A DNA stretch of 18,200 nucleotides from an uncultured Verrucomicrobiales bacterium (lineage in GTDB: Bacteria > Verrucomicrobiota > Verrucomicrobiae > Limisphaerales > CANJSG01). A model generated the notes under the pieces. The model saw only the letters and a list, made by a program, of their open reading frames with translations. It did no database searches and had not been told where the DNA came from. Position numbers and translations under genes: made by a program. The DNA lies in contig CAMLMI010000051.1 in assembly GCA_946480965.1 (NCBI GenBank), positions 1-18,200 on the forward strand, given 5' to 3'. Positions 1 through 6,196 of the stretch are shown piece after piece. How positions within the stretch are numbered: the first letter of the stretch is position 1; each line of letters begins with the position of its first letter.

Positions 1-1173
1 GCTGGTTCTGCGGGCGCCCCCGCCCGCAGTTCATCTCCGGGCGGAGGCGCCCGGAGCACTCACACAGGCGATGGCGCCTATGCCACTAACGAAACTTCGG
101 CCGACCTTCCCCCCATCCGCTTCGGCATGGCGGCGATCAAGGGCGTGGGCGAATCCGCCGTGCGCGCCATGATCGAGGCCCGCGACAAGGAAGGCCCCTT
201 CACTTCGCTCGTGAACCTCTGCGAACGCGTGGACAGCCGCAGCGTGAACCGCAAGACGCTGGAGGCCTTGATCAAGTCCGGCGCGTGCGACTGCTTCGGC
301 CAGACCCGCGCCACGCTCTGGGGCCAGATCGACCGCGCCATCGCCCGGGGCCAGAGCGCGTCGCAGGACCGCACGCGCGGCCAGCACTCGCTCTTCGACA
401 TGCTGGAGGACAAGGCCGCGCCCGCGCCCGAGACCGTCGTCGAGATGCCCGAGTGGCCCTTGGCCGAAAAGCTGGCGGCGGAGAAGGAGCTGCTCGGCTT
501 CTACGTCACCGGCCATCCGCTCGACCCGCAGCGCGAATTGATCGAGCGCTATTCCACCCACAACTCCCTCACCGCCGCCACGGTGGAGAGCCGGAGCATG
601 GTGAGGATCGGAGCGATGGTCAGCTCGGCCCAGCACGGCATGTCCAAGAAGTCGGGCAAACCCTACGCGATGATCACGCTGGAGGATCTCCACGGCACCT
701 TCCAGATGCTGCTGATGAACGAGAACTACGACCGCTTCAAGGACGTGGTCGTGGCCGGAGCGCCCCTGATGATCGTGGGCGAGGTGAACAACGCCGAGGA
801 CAAGCCCAAGCTCTTCCCGACCGAGATCTTCCCGTTGGAGGACGCCGTGAAGAAGTTCACCAAGCAGGTCCACATCCGGATGCACCTCGGCCGGACCGAG
901 CCCGCCCACTTCGACCAGGCCTTCGCCCTGACGCGCGCGCATCCCGGCCGCGTCCCGCTCTTTCTCCATCTGAAGACGAAGACCGGTGAATGGGTCTTCG
1001 TGGAGGCCAACCAGCGCTTCAGCGTGAATCCCACCGCCGAGCTTCAGGCGGGAGTGCGGGAACTGTTCGGCCAAGAAGCCTGGCACGTGACCGTGGACAC
1101 CAACCTGCCCGAGCGCGTGCGCAAACCCTGGGAAGGCCGCAGCCATGGGAATGGTGGCGGGGAAGGCGGTTGA
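1..1173 (+). CDS. dnaE: DNA polymerase III subunit alpha, C-terminal part (partial at left edge)
   Basis: This is the catalytic subunit of the replicative DNA polymerase, seen only from its late fingers/HhH region to the natural stop (390 residues visible). The frame is open from base 1, so the gene starts upstream of the window; the ATG at 127 is an internal Met in the conserved stretch IRFGMAAIKGVGES. The HhH-type region follows (EGPFTSLVNLCERVDSRSVN, ALIKSGACDCFG). Next come the conserved ELLGFYVTGHPLD block and an OB-fold (about nt 595-840; VRIGAMVSSAQHGMSKKSGK, YAMITLEDLHG). The tail ends in a Gly-rich GNGGGEGG. The first 20 or so visible residues are low-complexity and are encoded by tandem palindromes (see the repeat entry). 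Relatives have a short, variable, non-repetitive linker here. The next gene is convergent. Confidence 0.95.
   Translation, partial: AGSAGAPARSSSPGGGARSTHTGDGAYATNETSADLPPIRFGMAAIKGVGESAVRAMIEARDKEGPFTSLVNLCERVDSRSVNRKTLEALIKSGACDCFGQTRATLWGQIDRAIARGQSASQDRTRGQHSLFDMLEDKAAPAPETVVEMPEWPLAEKLAAEKELLGFYVTGHPLDPQRELIERYSTHNSLTAATVESRSMVRIGAMVSSAQHGMSKKSGKPYAMITLEDLHGTFQMLLMNENYDRFKDVVVAGAPLMIVGEVNNAEDKPKLFPTEIFPLEDAVKKFTKQVHIRMHLGRTEPAHFDQAFALTRAHPGRVPLFLHLKTKTGEWVFVEANQRFSVNPTAELQAGVRELFGQEAWHVTVDTNLPERVRKPWEGRSHGNGGGEGG
8..61. repeat. Two tandem palindromic units inside the dnaE reading frame
   Basis: Two perfect 9-bp stems with 4-nt loops lie side by side. Unit 1 is ctgcgggcg (8-16), loop cccc, cgcccgcag (21-29). 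Unit 2 is ctccgggcg (35-43), loop gagg, cgcccggag (48-56). They share the core CGGGCG-N4-CGCCCG, and a G-C pair in one becomes a C-G pair in the other at the third position, so pairing is kept. The period is 27 nt, or nine codons, giving the peptide units SAGAPARSS and SPGGGARST (visible residues 3-11 and 12-20). A smaller palindrome follows at 66-79 (aggcg-atgg-cgcct). That these are inserted mobile palindromes, like the protein-coding palindromic elements of Rickettsia, is inference. Confidence 0.8.
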
Positions 1174-1255
1174 AGCCGCTTGGAAACTGGTCGGCCCTTT
1201 CCCCGGACGGGCGCGGCAACTCCAGTGGGAAAAGGGGAATGGCTCGGAAAGATGG

Positions 1256-1558
1256 TCAGCTCCCAAACGCCTTCACTCCGAGGACGGCGAAGGGAATGGC
1301 GACCAAGATCGCAAAGCCGACGAACAGCGCCGCGTCTGCGCAGAAGTAGGTGATGGCACCAACGCGGGTTTTCCAAGGTTCCAGCCGCTGGCCACGGTTC
1401 TGCGAGAAGGTCGGCCAACGCCGCACCCGCCATCGGCCCAGCGAAACGAGGAACAACGCCGAGGCTCCGATCACAAAGCAGACCGTCCCGAACAAAGGCG
1501 CCACCACCCGGTGCCACACCCAGTTTCCCGGGTCCCAATGATGATCGAGGAATCGCAT
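1256..1558 (-). CDS. Small membrane protein of unknown function
   Basis: A 100-residue protein that I do not recognise. It has two clear hydrophobic segments, VVAPLFGTVCFVIGASALFL (about residues 18-37) and a C-terminal one around ADAALFVGFAILVAIPFAVL (about 74-93). A basic, Trp- and Arg-rich stretch (GRWRVRRWPTFSQNRGQRL) lies between them, so both termini probably sit on the same side of the membrane. It begins 13 nt after the stop of the secreted duplicated-domain protein on the same strand, which suggests an operon. Its stop faces the dnaE stop across an 82-nt gap. The hydrophobic pattern and operon spacing argue that it is real; no function can be assigned. Confidence 0.6.
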   Translation of the reverse strand: MRFLDHHWDPGNWVWHRVVAPLFGTVCFVIGASALFLVSLGRWRVRRWPTFSQNRGQRLEPWKTRVGAITYFCADAALFVGFAILVAIPFAVLGVKAFGS

Positions 1559-1571
1559 CCCGGCCGAGATC

Positions 1572-2447
1572 CTACAGAACCTCTCTTTCGGTGATCATCT
1601 CCCTCGGAGGCAACTCGATCCACCAAACCGGCAGATACGCATCTTCCGGCACCCCGGGTGAATCTGTCCGAAACAGGCGAATGCCGATCCGCCATGAACG
1701 GTCGAGGCTCTGGGCGGGAATCTTGAACGAGATAGATTGCCCCGGAAGCAGCTGTTTGAAGCCAAGATCGCTTCCGCTCCAGTTCGCATGGCCGTTGTCG
1801 TGCCAATGGCCGGTCCGACGCTCTTGATTGAGATAGATCGGCGGGACATCGGGTTCTCGAAAGCCGCCATAGTAAAGCGTGTTCGTGGATTTGTTTCTCA
1901 GCGAAAACTCATACGATTGCTGCCGATTGCCGTCGCGATGGAGCGCAACCTGTGTTTCCACCCATGGAGCGGCGGATTTGCCATGAGCGTCCAATTCCTT
2001 CCGTGATTTTGGTCTCACGGAGGGAGACCACGCTGTTTTGATCTGGGCGGATGCGGCATTGGTCGCAGCCGGTCTGAAAGGAATGCCGACGCGCCAGGCT
2101 CTGGCGTCATCCGGCGGCGATAGGGAAAGCGTCACGGCTTGTCGCGGGGCCAGTTGTCGAGTTTCGAGATTAACCCCGCACCAGCCCGCTGAATCGTCTT
2201 TCCACTGGTTGTTCCGAAGCGTTTGCGACGTATAGACCGGGAGGGAAACGTGGTAGCCGTCATATTCGACCGCGTCGCTTGACGAATTGGTGAGGCTAAA
2301 CTCGTAAAGGAAGTTTCCGTTGGCGTTCCATCGGCTTCCGGAATGCCGCAGCTCAAGCGCGGCAGCCGATCTCGACGCCAGTGCCAAAAATCCCAAAGCA
2401 AACAGCGCACAAACGACGGGGCGAGTTCTCCAGATTGAGCGTTTCAT
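1572..2447 (-). CDS. Secreted protein with two copies of an unrecognised beta-rich domain
   Basis: A 291-residue protein with an N-terminal signal peptide: basic MKRSIWRTRP, then VVCALFALGFLALASRSAAA, with probable cleavage near residue 30. It should therefore be exported. The mature part holds two related halves, roughly residues 31-124 and 162-259. Matching blocks are YEFSLTN (48-54) with YEFSLRN (179-185), LAPRQAVTLSLS with LLPGQSISFKI, and ARAWRVGIPF (115-124) with DRSWRIGIRLF (249-259). Each half starts with strand-like residues and ends in a W-R-hydrophobic-G-I strand, which looks like an Ig-like or beta-sandwich fold; that is inference. I do not recognise the family. The ATG is followed directly by the signal peptide. 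The small membrane-protein gene follows 13 nt downstream. Confidence 0.8.
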   Translation of the reverse strand: MKRSIWRTRPVVCALFALGFLALASRSAAALELRHSGSRWNANGNFLYEFSLTNSSSDAVEYDGYHVSLPVYTSQTLRNNQWKDDSAGWCGVNLETRQLAPRQAVTLSLSPPDDARAWRVGIPFRPAATNAASAQIKTAWSPSVRPKSRKELDAHGKSAAPWVETQVALHRDGNRQQSYEFSLRNKSTNTLYYGGFREPDVPPIYLNQERRTGHWHDNGHANWSGSDLGFKQLLPGQSISFKIPAQSLDRSWRIGIRLFRTDSPGVPEDAYLPVWWIELPPREMITEREVL

Positions 2448-2480
2448 CCGGCTGCGAAGTTGGATCTCAAATCGACTTGG

Positions 2481-2509
2481 AACGTAGATAACCGGGTGTA
2501 GGCCTTCAA
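2481..2509 (-). promoter_or_regulatory. Possible sigma70-type promoter for the duplicated-domain gene
   Basis: Read on the minus strand, TTGAAG (2509-2504) is followed by a 17-nt spacer and TACGTT (2486-2481). The -10 lies about 33 nt upstream of the ATG at 2447. The hexamers match the consensus only moderately, and the sigma preferences of this organism are unknown. The gap 2448-2587 separates two divergent genes, so promoters are expected here in both directions. I see no clear one for the plus strand. Confidence 0.3.
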
Positions 2510-2587
2510 GGGCCGTAATGGTGAAGGTGCGATGCTTTGCCGAACTTTGGATCGAAATCCACGATCGGTTCCTTGCAGGTTCACCCG

Positions 2588-3169
2588 ATGCACCGCCTCT
2601 GTGTCTTCTGCGGCTCCAGCGTCGGAGCCGATCCCGCCTTCCTCGCCGCCGCCGAAACCGTCGGCCGCGCCTTGGCCCGCGACGGCATCGAGCTGATCTA
2701 CGGCGGCGGCAACGTGGGCTTGATGGGCGTCTTGGCCGATGCGGCTCTGAAAGCCGGTGGACGCGTGACGGGCGTCATCCCGCAATTCCTCCTAGCCAAG
2801 GAACTCGGCCATCGCGGCGTCACGGACCTGCGCATCGTCGCCACTATGCACGAACGCAAGGCGCTGATGGCCGATCTCTCCGACGGCTTCCTCGCTCTGC
2901 CCGGCGGCTTCGGCACGTTGGACGAATTCTGCGAGATCCTCACCTGGGCACAGCTCGGCCTGCACACCAAGCCCTGCGGCCTGCTGAACGTGGCCGGTTT
3001 CTACGATCCCTTCCTCGCCCAGATCGACCGCGCGGTGCACGACCGCCTCGTCCGCCCCGAACACCGCAACCTCATCCTGTCGGACGACGCCGTGGACAGC
3101 CTCCTCTCCCGGATGCGGCACCAGAAACCGATCGAAACCCCGAAGTGGCTGGATCGGGAAGTGCGGTGA
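2588..3169 (+). CDS. LOG-family protein (TIGR00730 type, cytokinin riboside 5'-monophosphate phosphoribohydrolase-like)
   Basis: A 193-residue cytosolic Rossmann-like protein of the LOG/lysine-decarboxylase-like family. Characterised members cleave the N-glycosidic bond of nucleoside 5'-monophosphates to release the base and ribose 5-phosphate. Visible hallmarks are the N-terminal LCVFCGSSVG, LIYGGGNVGLMG (about residues 36-47), MHERK (87-91) and the signature PGGFGTLDE (105-113), followed by EILTWAQLGLHTKP. The frame can be extended upstream to an ATG at 2537, but those 17 residues (MPNFGSKSTIGSLQVHP) are not part of the family. The ATG at 2588 puts MHRLCVFCGSS exactly at the usual N-terminus. 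It converges on the HAD phosphatase gene and shares a terminator with it. Confidence 0.92.
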   Translation: MHRLCVFCGSSVGADPAFLAAAETVGRALARDGIELIYGGGNVGLMGVLADAALKAGGRVTGVIPQFLLAKELGHRGVTDLRIVATMHERKALMADLSDGFLALPGGFGTLDEFCEILTWAQLGLHTKPCGLLNVAGFYDPFLAQIDRAVHDRLVRPEHRNLILSDDAVDSLLSRMRHQKPIETPKWLDREVR

Positions 3170-3229
3170 AGCAGCCGAGTGAGGCGAACTTTGTCTGCCC
3201 GCTGACCACGCGGAGAAAGCGGAACAAAA

Positions 3230-3264
3230 AAGCCCCGCTTCGATGACCCGGGGCTTATGTTTTG
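3230..3264. terminator. Bidirectional rho-independent terminator between convergent genes
   Basis: An 8-bp perfect stem, aagccccg (3230-3237) with cggggctt (3249-3256), encloses an 11-nt loop. An A-run (aacaaaaaa, ending at 3231) precedes the stem and gives a U-tract for transcripts from the HAD gene on the minus strand. The shorter atgtttt on the right can serve the LOG gene on the plus strand. It lies 60 nt after the LOG stop and 36 nt after the HAD stop. Confidence 0.75.
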
Positions 3265-3292
3265 CGTTGCTTGCGCCTCTGTGCGGCCGGCC

Positions 3293-4072
3293 TCACTCCT
3301 CTCTTCCCAGCACCGTTTCCAGCGCGTCGGCGACGCCGTGGCCGCAGTGTTGGGTGGCCACGTAGCCGCCGTGGCGCAGGACCAGTTGGCGGATCATGGG
3401 AATGCCGTTGAGCGGGGTGACCAGGCGGCCGGCCACTTCGGGTTGGAGCATGGGGATGTCGTTCATGTGGTCGCCGGCCGCGAGGATGTTCGCGGGACCG
3501 ATGCCCAGGCGACGTGCCAGTTCCTGGAGCGCCGTGCCTTTGTTGTAGGCCGCGTGGCTGAAGCGCACATAGACGTCGTTTCGCACCACCACCAGGCCCG
3601 GCACTTCTGCGCAGAACCCGTCGAGGTATTGGTGCACCGCTTCGGCGTCGGCGGCGGATTGGGCGATGAGGCAGAACGGGGACCAGGGATCTTCGTAGAG
3701 CGTGGCCTGGAAACGTTGCTCGACCCACTGGAAGAGCCGGGGCACCTCGGGTTTCACCCGGGCAAAGAGCTCGGCGTGATCGCGTTCACAGGCGTCGTTC
3801 CACTCCTTGAGCGCCACGTAGCGCTGGTTTTCGTGCAGGAAGATTTCCCGTTCCACCAGGACGAGGAAGTCGGGCTTCACGGAAAGCCGCGCCCTTCCCA
3901 GCGCCTCCATCAGGCTGCCCATTTCCCGGCCGGTATTGATGGCCCATTTGCCCCCCGCCGCCTGGAGCCGTGCGATCAGCCGTTCCAGCCGGGGCGGCAC
4001 GGGGGGATTCTCGAACTCGGCAAAGATGGTTCCGTCGAAATCGGTGGAGAGCAGCAGCAGCGGCGACGTCAT
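3293..4072 (-). CDS. HAD-superfamily (type IIB) hydrolase, predicted sugar-phosphate or related phosphatase
   Basis: A 259-residue cytosolic HAD phosphatase. Motif I is STDFDGT (Asp11 nucleophile, Asp13 acid/base). The region INTGRE (45-50) fits motif II, Lys178 in AYNKGTAL fits motif III, and GDHMNDIPML (200-209) is motif IV with the Mg2+-binding aspartates. The long insert between motifs II and III is a C2-type cap, as in the Cof/sucrose-phosphate-phosphatase-like subgroup. Those enzymes usually act on sugar phosphates or phosphorylated cofactors; the substrate here cannot be read from the sequence. The start is the ATG at 4072, just ahead of TSPLLLLSTDFDGT. It is divergent from the CII-like gene across a 106-nt gap. 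Confidence 0.88.
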   Translation of the reverse strand: MTSPLLLLSTDFDGTIFAEFENPPVPPRLERLIARLQAAGGKWAINTGREMGSLMEALGRARLSVKPDFLVLVEREIFLHENQRYVALKEWNDACERDHAELFARVKPEVPRLFQWVEQRFQATLYEDPWSPFCLIAQSAADAEAVHQYLDGFCAEVPGLVVVRNDVYVRFSHAAYNKGTALQELARRLGIGPANILAAGDHMNDIPMLQPEVAGRLVTPLNGIPMIRQLVLRHGGYVATQHCGHGVADALETVLGREE

Positions 4073-4178
4073 GACCGGCCGAGGCTAGACCAGATCGAGG
4101 CCCCGACAAACGGGAACTTCCCGCCAAAATAAGGTCGGTGCTTGCCAGCGCCCCCGGCCGTTTCCAAGCTCGACGCCC

Positions 4179-4685
4179 ATGGAATCCCACGAGCTGCTGC
4201 GCGAGATCTTCCAAAAGACCAGCCCCAAGGAAATCTCCGCCGAGATGGGCCTCTCGCTTTCCCTCATCTACAAGTGGGCCGAACAGGCCGACCAATCCGG
4301 CAGCGGCGCCACCAACCCCCTCGACCGCGTCGCCCAGTTGCTGGCCGTGACCAAGAACGACCAGATCGTCCAGTGGCTCGCCGAACGGGCCGACGGGTTC
4401 TTCATGAAGAACCCCAAGAAGAAGTGGCCCCACCCCTTCTACGTCATTCCCGCCACGAACCAGATCGTGCAGGAGTTTGCCGACCTTCTTTCCGTTATCG
4501 CTACCGCTGCCGCCGACAATCACATCAGTCACAAGGAGGCCAAGTCCATCCGCGCGCGCTGGGAGGAACTGAAGTCCGTGACCGAAGGGTTTGTGCATTG
4601 TTGCGAAGAAGGCAATTTCCGGCCGATCCAAGAAGCGGTCGATGCCCACAGCTTGGCCGAACGCCCGGAATCGAAGTCGGCCTGA
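4179..4685 (+). CDS. Small helix-turn-helix protein resembling phage CII-type regulators
   Basis: A 168-residue soluble protein. Residues 15-33 (SPKEISAEMGLSLSLIYKW) form a convincing helix-turn-helix. It is followed by NPLDRVAQLLAVTKNDQIVQWLAE (46-69), a layout like the phage CII/CP76 regulator family. The middle holds a basic patch, KNPKKKWPHPF. The C-terminal half (about 90-150) is predicted helical with many Ile, Val and Ala, suggesting oligomerisation. A DNA-binding transcriptional regulator is the likely role; the family match comes from pattern, not a search. No phage structural, integrase or lysis genes are nearby, so it may be a domesticated regulator. The start is the ATG at 4179. 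Confidence 0.7.
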   Translation: MESHELLREIFQKTSPKEISAEMGLSLSLIYKWAEQADQSGSGATNPLDRVAQLLAVTKNDQIVQWLAERADGFFMKNPKKKWPHPFYVIPATNQIVQEFADLLSVIATAAADNHISHKEAKSIRARWEELKSVTEGFVHCCEEGNFRPIQEAVDAHSLAERPESKSA

Positions 4686-5074
4686 AGCAGGCTCTCCGCT
4701 TCTCCTCCACCTCCACACCTAGGACAAGTCCCGGCAGGCCGAGGGACAACCCGTCGCTGATTCGCCTATCTTTTGGACGCATCAGTTTCATTTCTGGACT
4801 GCGTGTCGCTCAATGAGGCAAAAAAATCCTCGCCAGCGACGTAGCAACTTGTGTTACGGTCTTTTCACACAAATGAGAAAGCCTGTCTCTCCTTTGTCAC
4901 TACTGCTAGCGGTAGATTCGACATTGCAGTCCGCCCGCTCCCGCCGCGCTCAAGCCGGTCGAGTGGCGGAGGCGCAACGTCCTTTGGGGTCCGCTGGTTC
5001 GGTGAACCAGCCTGGGGAAACCAACGCAATGACGCCGGAATCCGCCTCCGGCTCAGGGTCTGATACTCAGCTTT
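4686..5074. other. 389-base gap between the CII-like gene and trpS; hairpins and a doubtful short ORF
   Basis: No gene can be called with confidence. The left half (4686-4850) is unremarkable except for an A7 run near 4820. A weak inverted repeat ttgtgt/acacaa lies at 4849-4872. The right half is rich in pairing: gctggttc-ggt-gaaccagc (4993-5011), gccgga/tccggc (5034-5052), and actcagc/gctgagt (5065-5087) crossing the trpS stop. A plus-strand frame, 4851-5063 (GTG start, 70 codons), ends in ...WGNQRNDAGIRLRLRV, faintly like the C-terminus of formylglycine-generating-enzyme domains. A structured non-coding RNA and a decayed gene end are both possible. It does not match the riboswitch or housekeeping RNA cores I know. 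Confidence 0.4.
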
Positions 5075-5087
5075 TCACACGCTGAGT
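5065..5087 (-). terminator. Hairpin spanning the trpS stop codon, possible terminator
   Basis: A 7-bp perfect stem, actcagc (5065-5071) with gctgagt (5081-5087), has a 9-nt loop containing the trpS stop (5075-5077). No T-run follows on the minus strand (atcagaccc), so intrinsic termination would be weak. It may instead protect the 3' end or belong to the structured gap next to it. Confidence 0.35.
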
Positions 5088-6058
5088 CCGCATGCTGTTT
5101 TGGCGCGTTTCGTGACCGTTAACGCCACGGAACCAGCTTTTGCTGCGCCCGTGCGGAGCACCTGCTCGACGTGATCCAGATTGGCTGCCAGTTCCGCCCG
5201 CTTGGCCCGGGCCGGAGCAAAATAGTTCCAGTAGTGCTCGAAGAAGGTCTTCTTCAGGTCTCCGTAGCCAAATCCGCCCGCGCGTAGCTTCTCCTCCGTC
5301 TCGCTCGCCACGTTGGCCGGAGCGATCAGCTTCAAAAGCTGGATGATGACGTTCTTGTCTGCGTCCGGTTTGGGCTCGGCCGGGGTGCGGCTGTCCATGA
5401 CGATGGACATGACCTTCTTCCGCAGCGCCTTTTCTTCGCCGAAGATCTCCAAGGTGTTGCCGTAGCTCTTCGACATCTTCTGCCCGTCCGTTCCGGGCAC
5501 GACAGCGACGGTCTCTTGGATACGCGGTTCCGGCAGAACAAACGTCTGGCCGTAGGCTTGGTTGAACTTCTGCGCCATGTCCCGAGTCATTTCCAGGTGC
5601 TGCTTCTGGTCCTTGCCGACGGGAACCACGTTCGCGTCGAAGGTCAGAATGTCCGCCGCCATCAGCACGGGATAGGCGAAGAGCCCGTGGTTCACCTTGT
5701 CCAGATCACCCGAGGCCAGTTTCTCCTTCTTGTCCTTGTAGCTGTGGGCGCGCTCCAGCAGGCCCATCGGGGTAACGGTGCTCAGCAGCCAGGCAATCTC
5801 CGTGACTTGGGGCACATCCGACTGCCGCCAGAAGACCGCCTTGGCCGGGTCCAAGCCACACGCCAGGAAATCGAGGGCGACATCCAATGTGTATTGGCGA
5901 CGGAGCTTGGGGTCCGCCAGCGAGGTCATCGAATGGTAGTCGGCGATGAAATAGAAGGCCTCGCCCTGCTCCTGCAGTTCGATGGCCGGGAGCATCGCAC
6001 CAAAGTAGTTGCCGAGGTGCAGCGCGCCCGAAGGCTGGATGCCGGTCAAAATTCGCAT
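5075..6058 (-). CDS. trpS: Tryptophan--tRNA ligase
   Basis: This cytosolic class I aminoacyl-tRNA synthetase charges tRNA-Trp with tryptophan using ATP. The 327-residue length is normal for bacterial TrpS. The N-terminus shows GIQPSGALHLGNYFGA, with the HIGH-equivalent HLGN at residues 14-17. The dimer and tryptophan-site blocks YFIADYHSMTSL, FWRQSDVPQVTEIAWLLS and NHGLFAYPVLMAADIL are present, as is VPVGKDQKQHLEMTRD. The KMSKS loop is intact (DGQKMSKSYGN, KMSKS at 194-198). The start is the ATG at 6058. It is separated from the upstream PEP-CTERM gene by a terminator hairpin, so it probably has its own promoter in 6059-6134, where I see only a weak TATTTT box. I see no T-box or trp leader. 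Confidence 0.97.
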   Translation of the reverse strand: MRILTGIQPSGALHLGNYFGAMLPAIELQEQGEAFYFIADYHSMTSLADPKLRRQYTLDVALDFLACGLDPAKAVFWRQSDVPQVTEIAWLLSTVTPMGLLERAHSYKDKKEKLASGDLDKVNHGLFAYPVLMAADILTFDANVVPVGKDQKQHLEMTRDMAQKFNQAYGQTFVLPEPRIQETVAVVPGTDGQKMSKSYGNTLEIFGEEKALRKKVMSIVMDSRTPAEPKPDADKNVIIQLLKLIAPANVASETEEKLRAGGFGYGDLKKTFFEHYWNYFAPARAKRAELAANLDHVEQVLRTGAAKAGSVALTVTKRAKTACGLSV

Positions 6059-6134
6059 GGGCGGGAAAATAGGCGGGGGCTTCCGAAGGCGGAAAGCGGG
6101 AACTTCTCGATCCGCATCATCGACCGAAAGAGAA

Positions 6135-6165
6135 CCGGGGAGAAACCCAGTGGGCTTCTCCCCGG
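6135..6165 (-). terminator. Rho-independent terminator after the PEP-CTERM gene
   Basis: A 10-bp perfect stem, ccggggagaa (6135-6144) with ttctccccgg (6156-6165), encloses an 11-nt loop. It sits 31 nt after the stop of the PEP-CTERM gene and ahead of trpS on the same strand. On the minus strand it is followed by ttctcttt, a modest T-rich tract. Confidence 0.65.
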
Positions 6166-6196
6166 CGCAGCGACGGCGGCGAAACGGGAAAAGGAC

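Noticed and set aside
1195..1237. Imperfect inverted repeat ccctttccc/gggaaaaggg between dnaE and the small membrane-protein gene
   Set aside because: It has a bulge, a long loop and no T-run on either strand, so I do not call it a terminator.
31..1266. A 411-codon open frame on the minus strand opposite dnaE
   Set aside because: It is a shadow frame of a GC-rich coding region. The plus strand encodes recognisable DnaE blocks, and the minus translation is His/Gly/Leu/Val-rich without domain features.
2537..2587. Upstream start giving 17 extra residues on the LOG protein
   Set aside because: The extra residues do not belong to the family; the second Met gives the standard MHRLCVFCGSS N-terminus.
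4900..5060. Possible tmRNA, cobalamin or cyclic-di-GMP riboswitch
   Set aside because: Single short similarities (attcgac, aacgcaa, cctccgg) occur, but the conserved cores, pairing order and a downstream target gene are absent.
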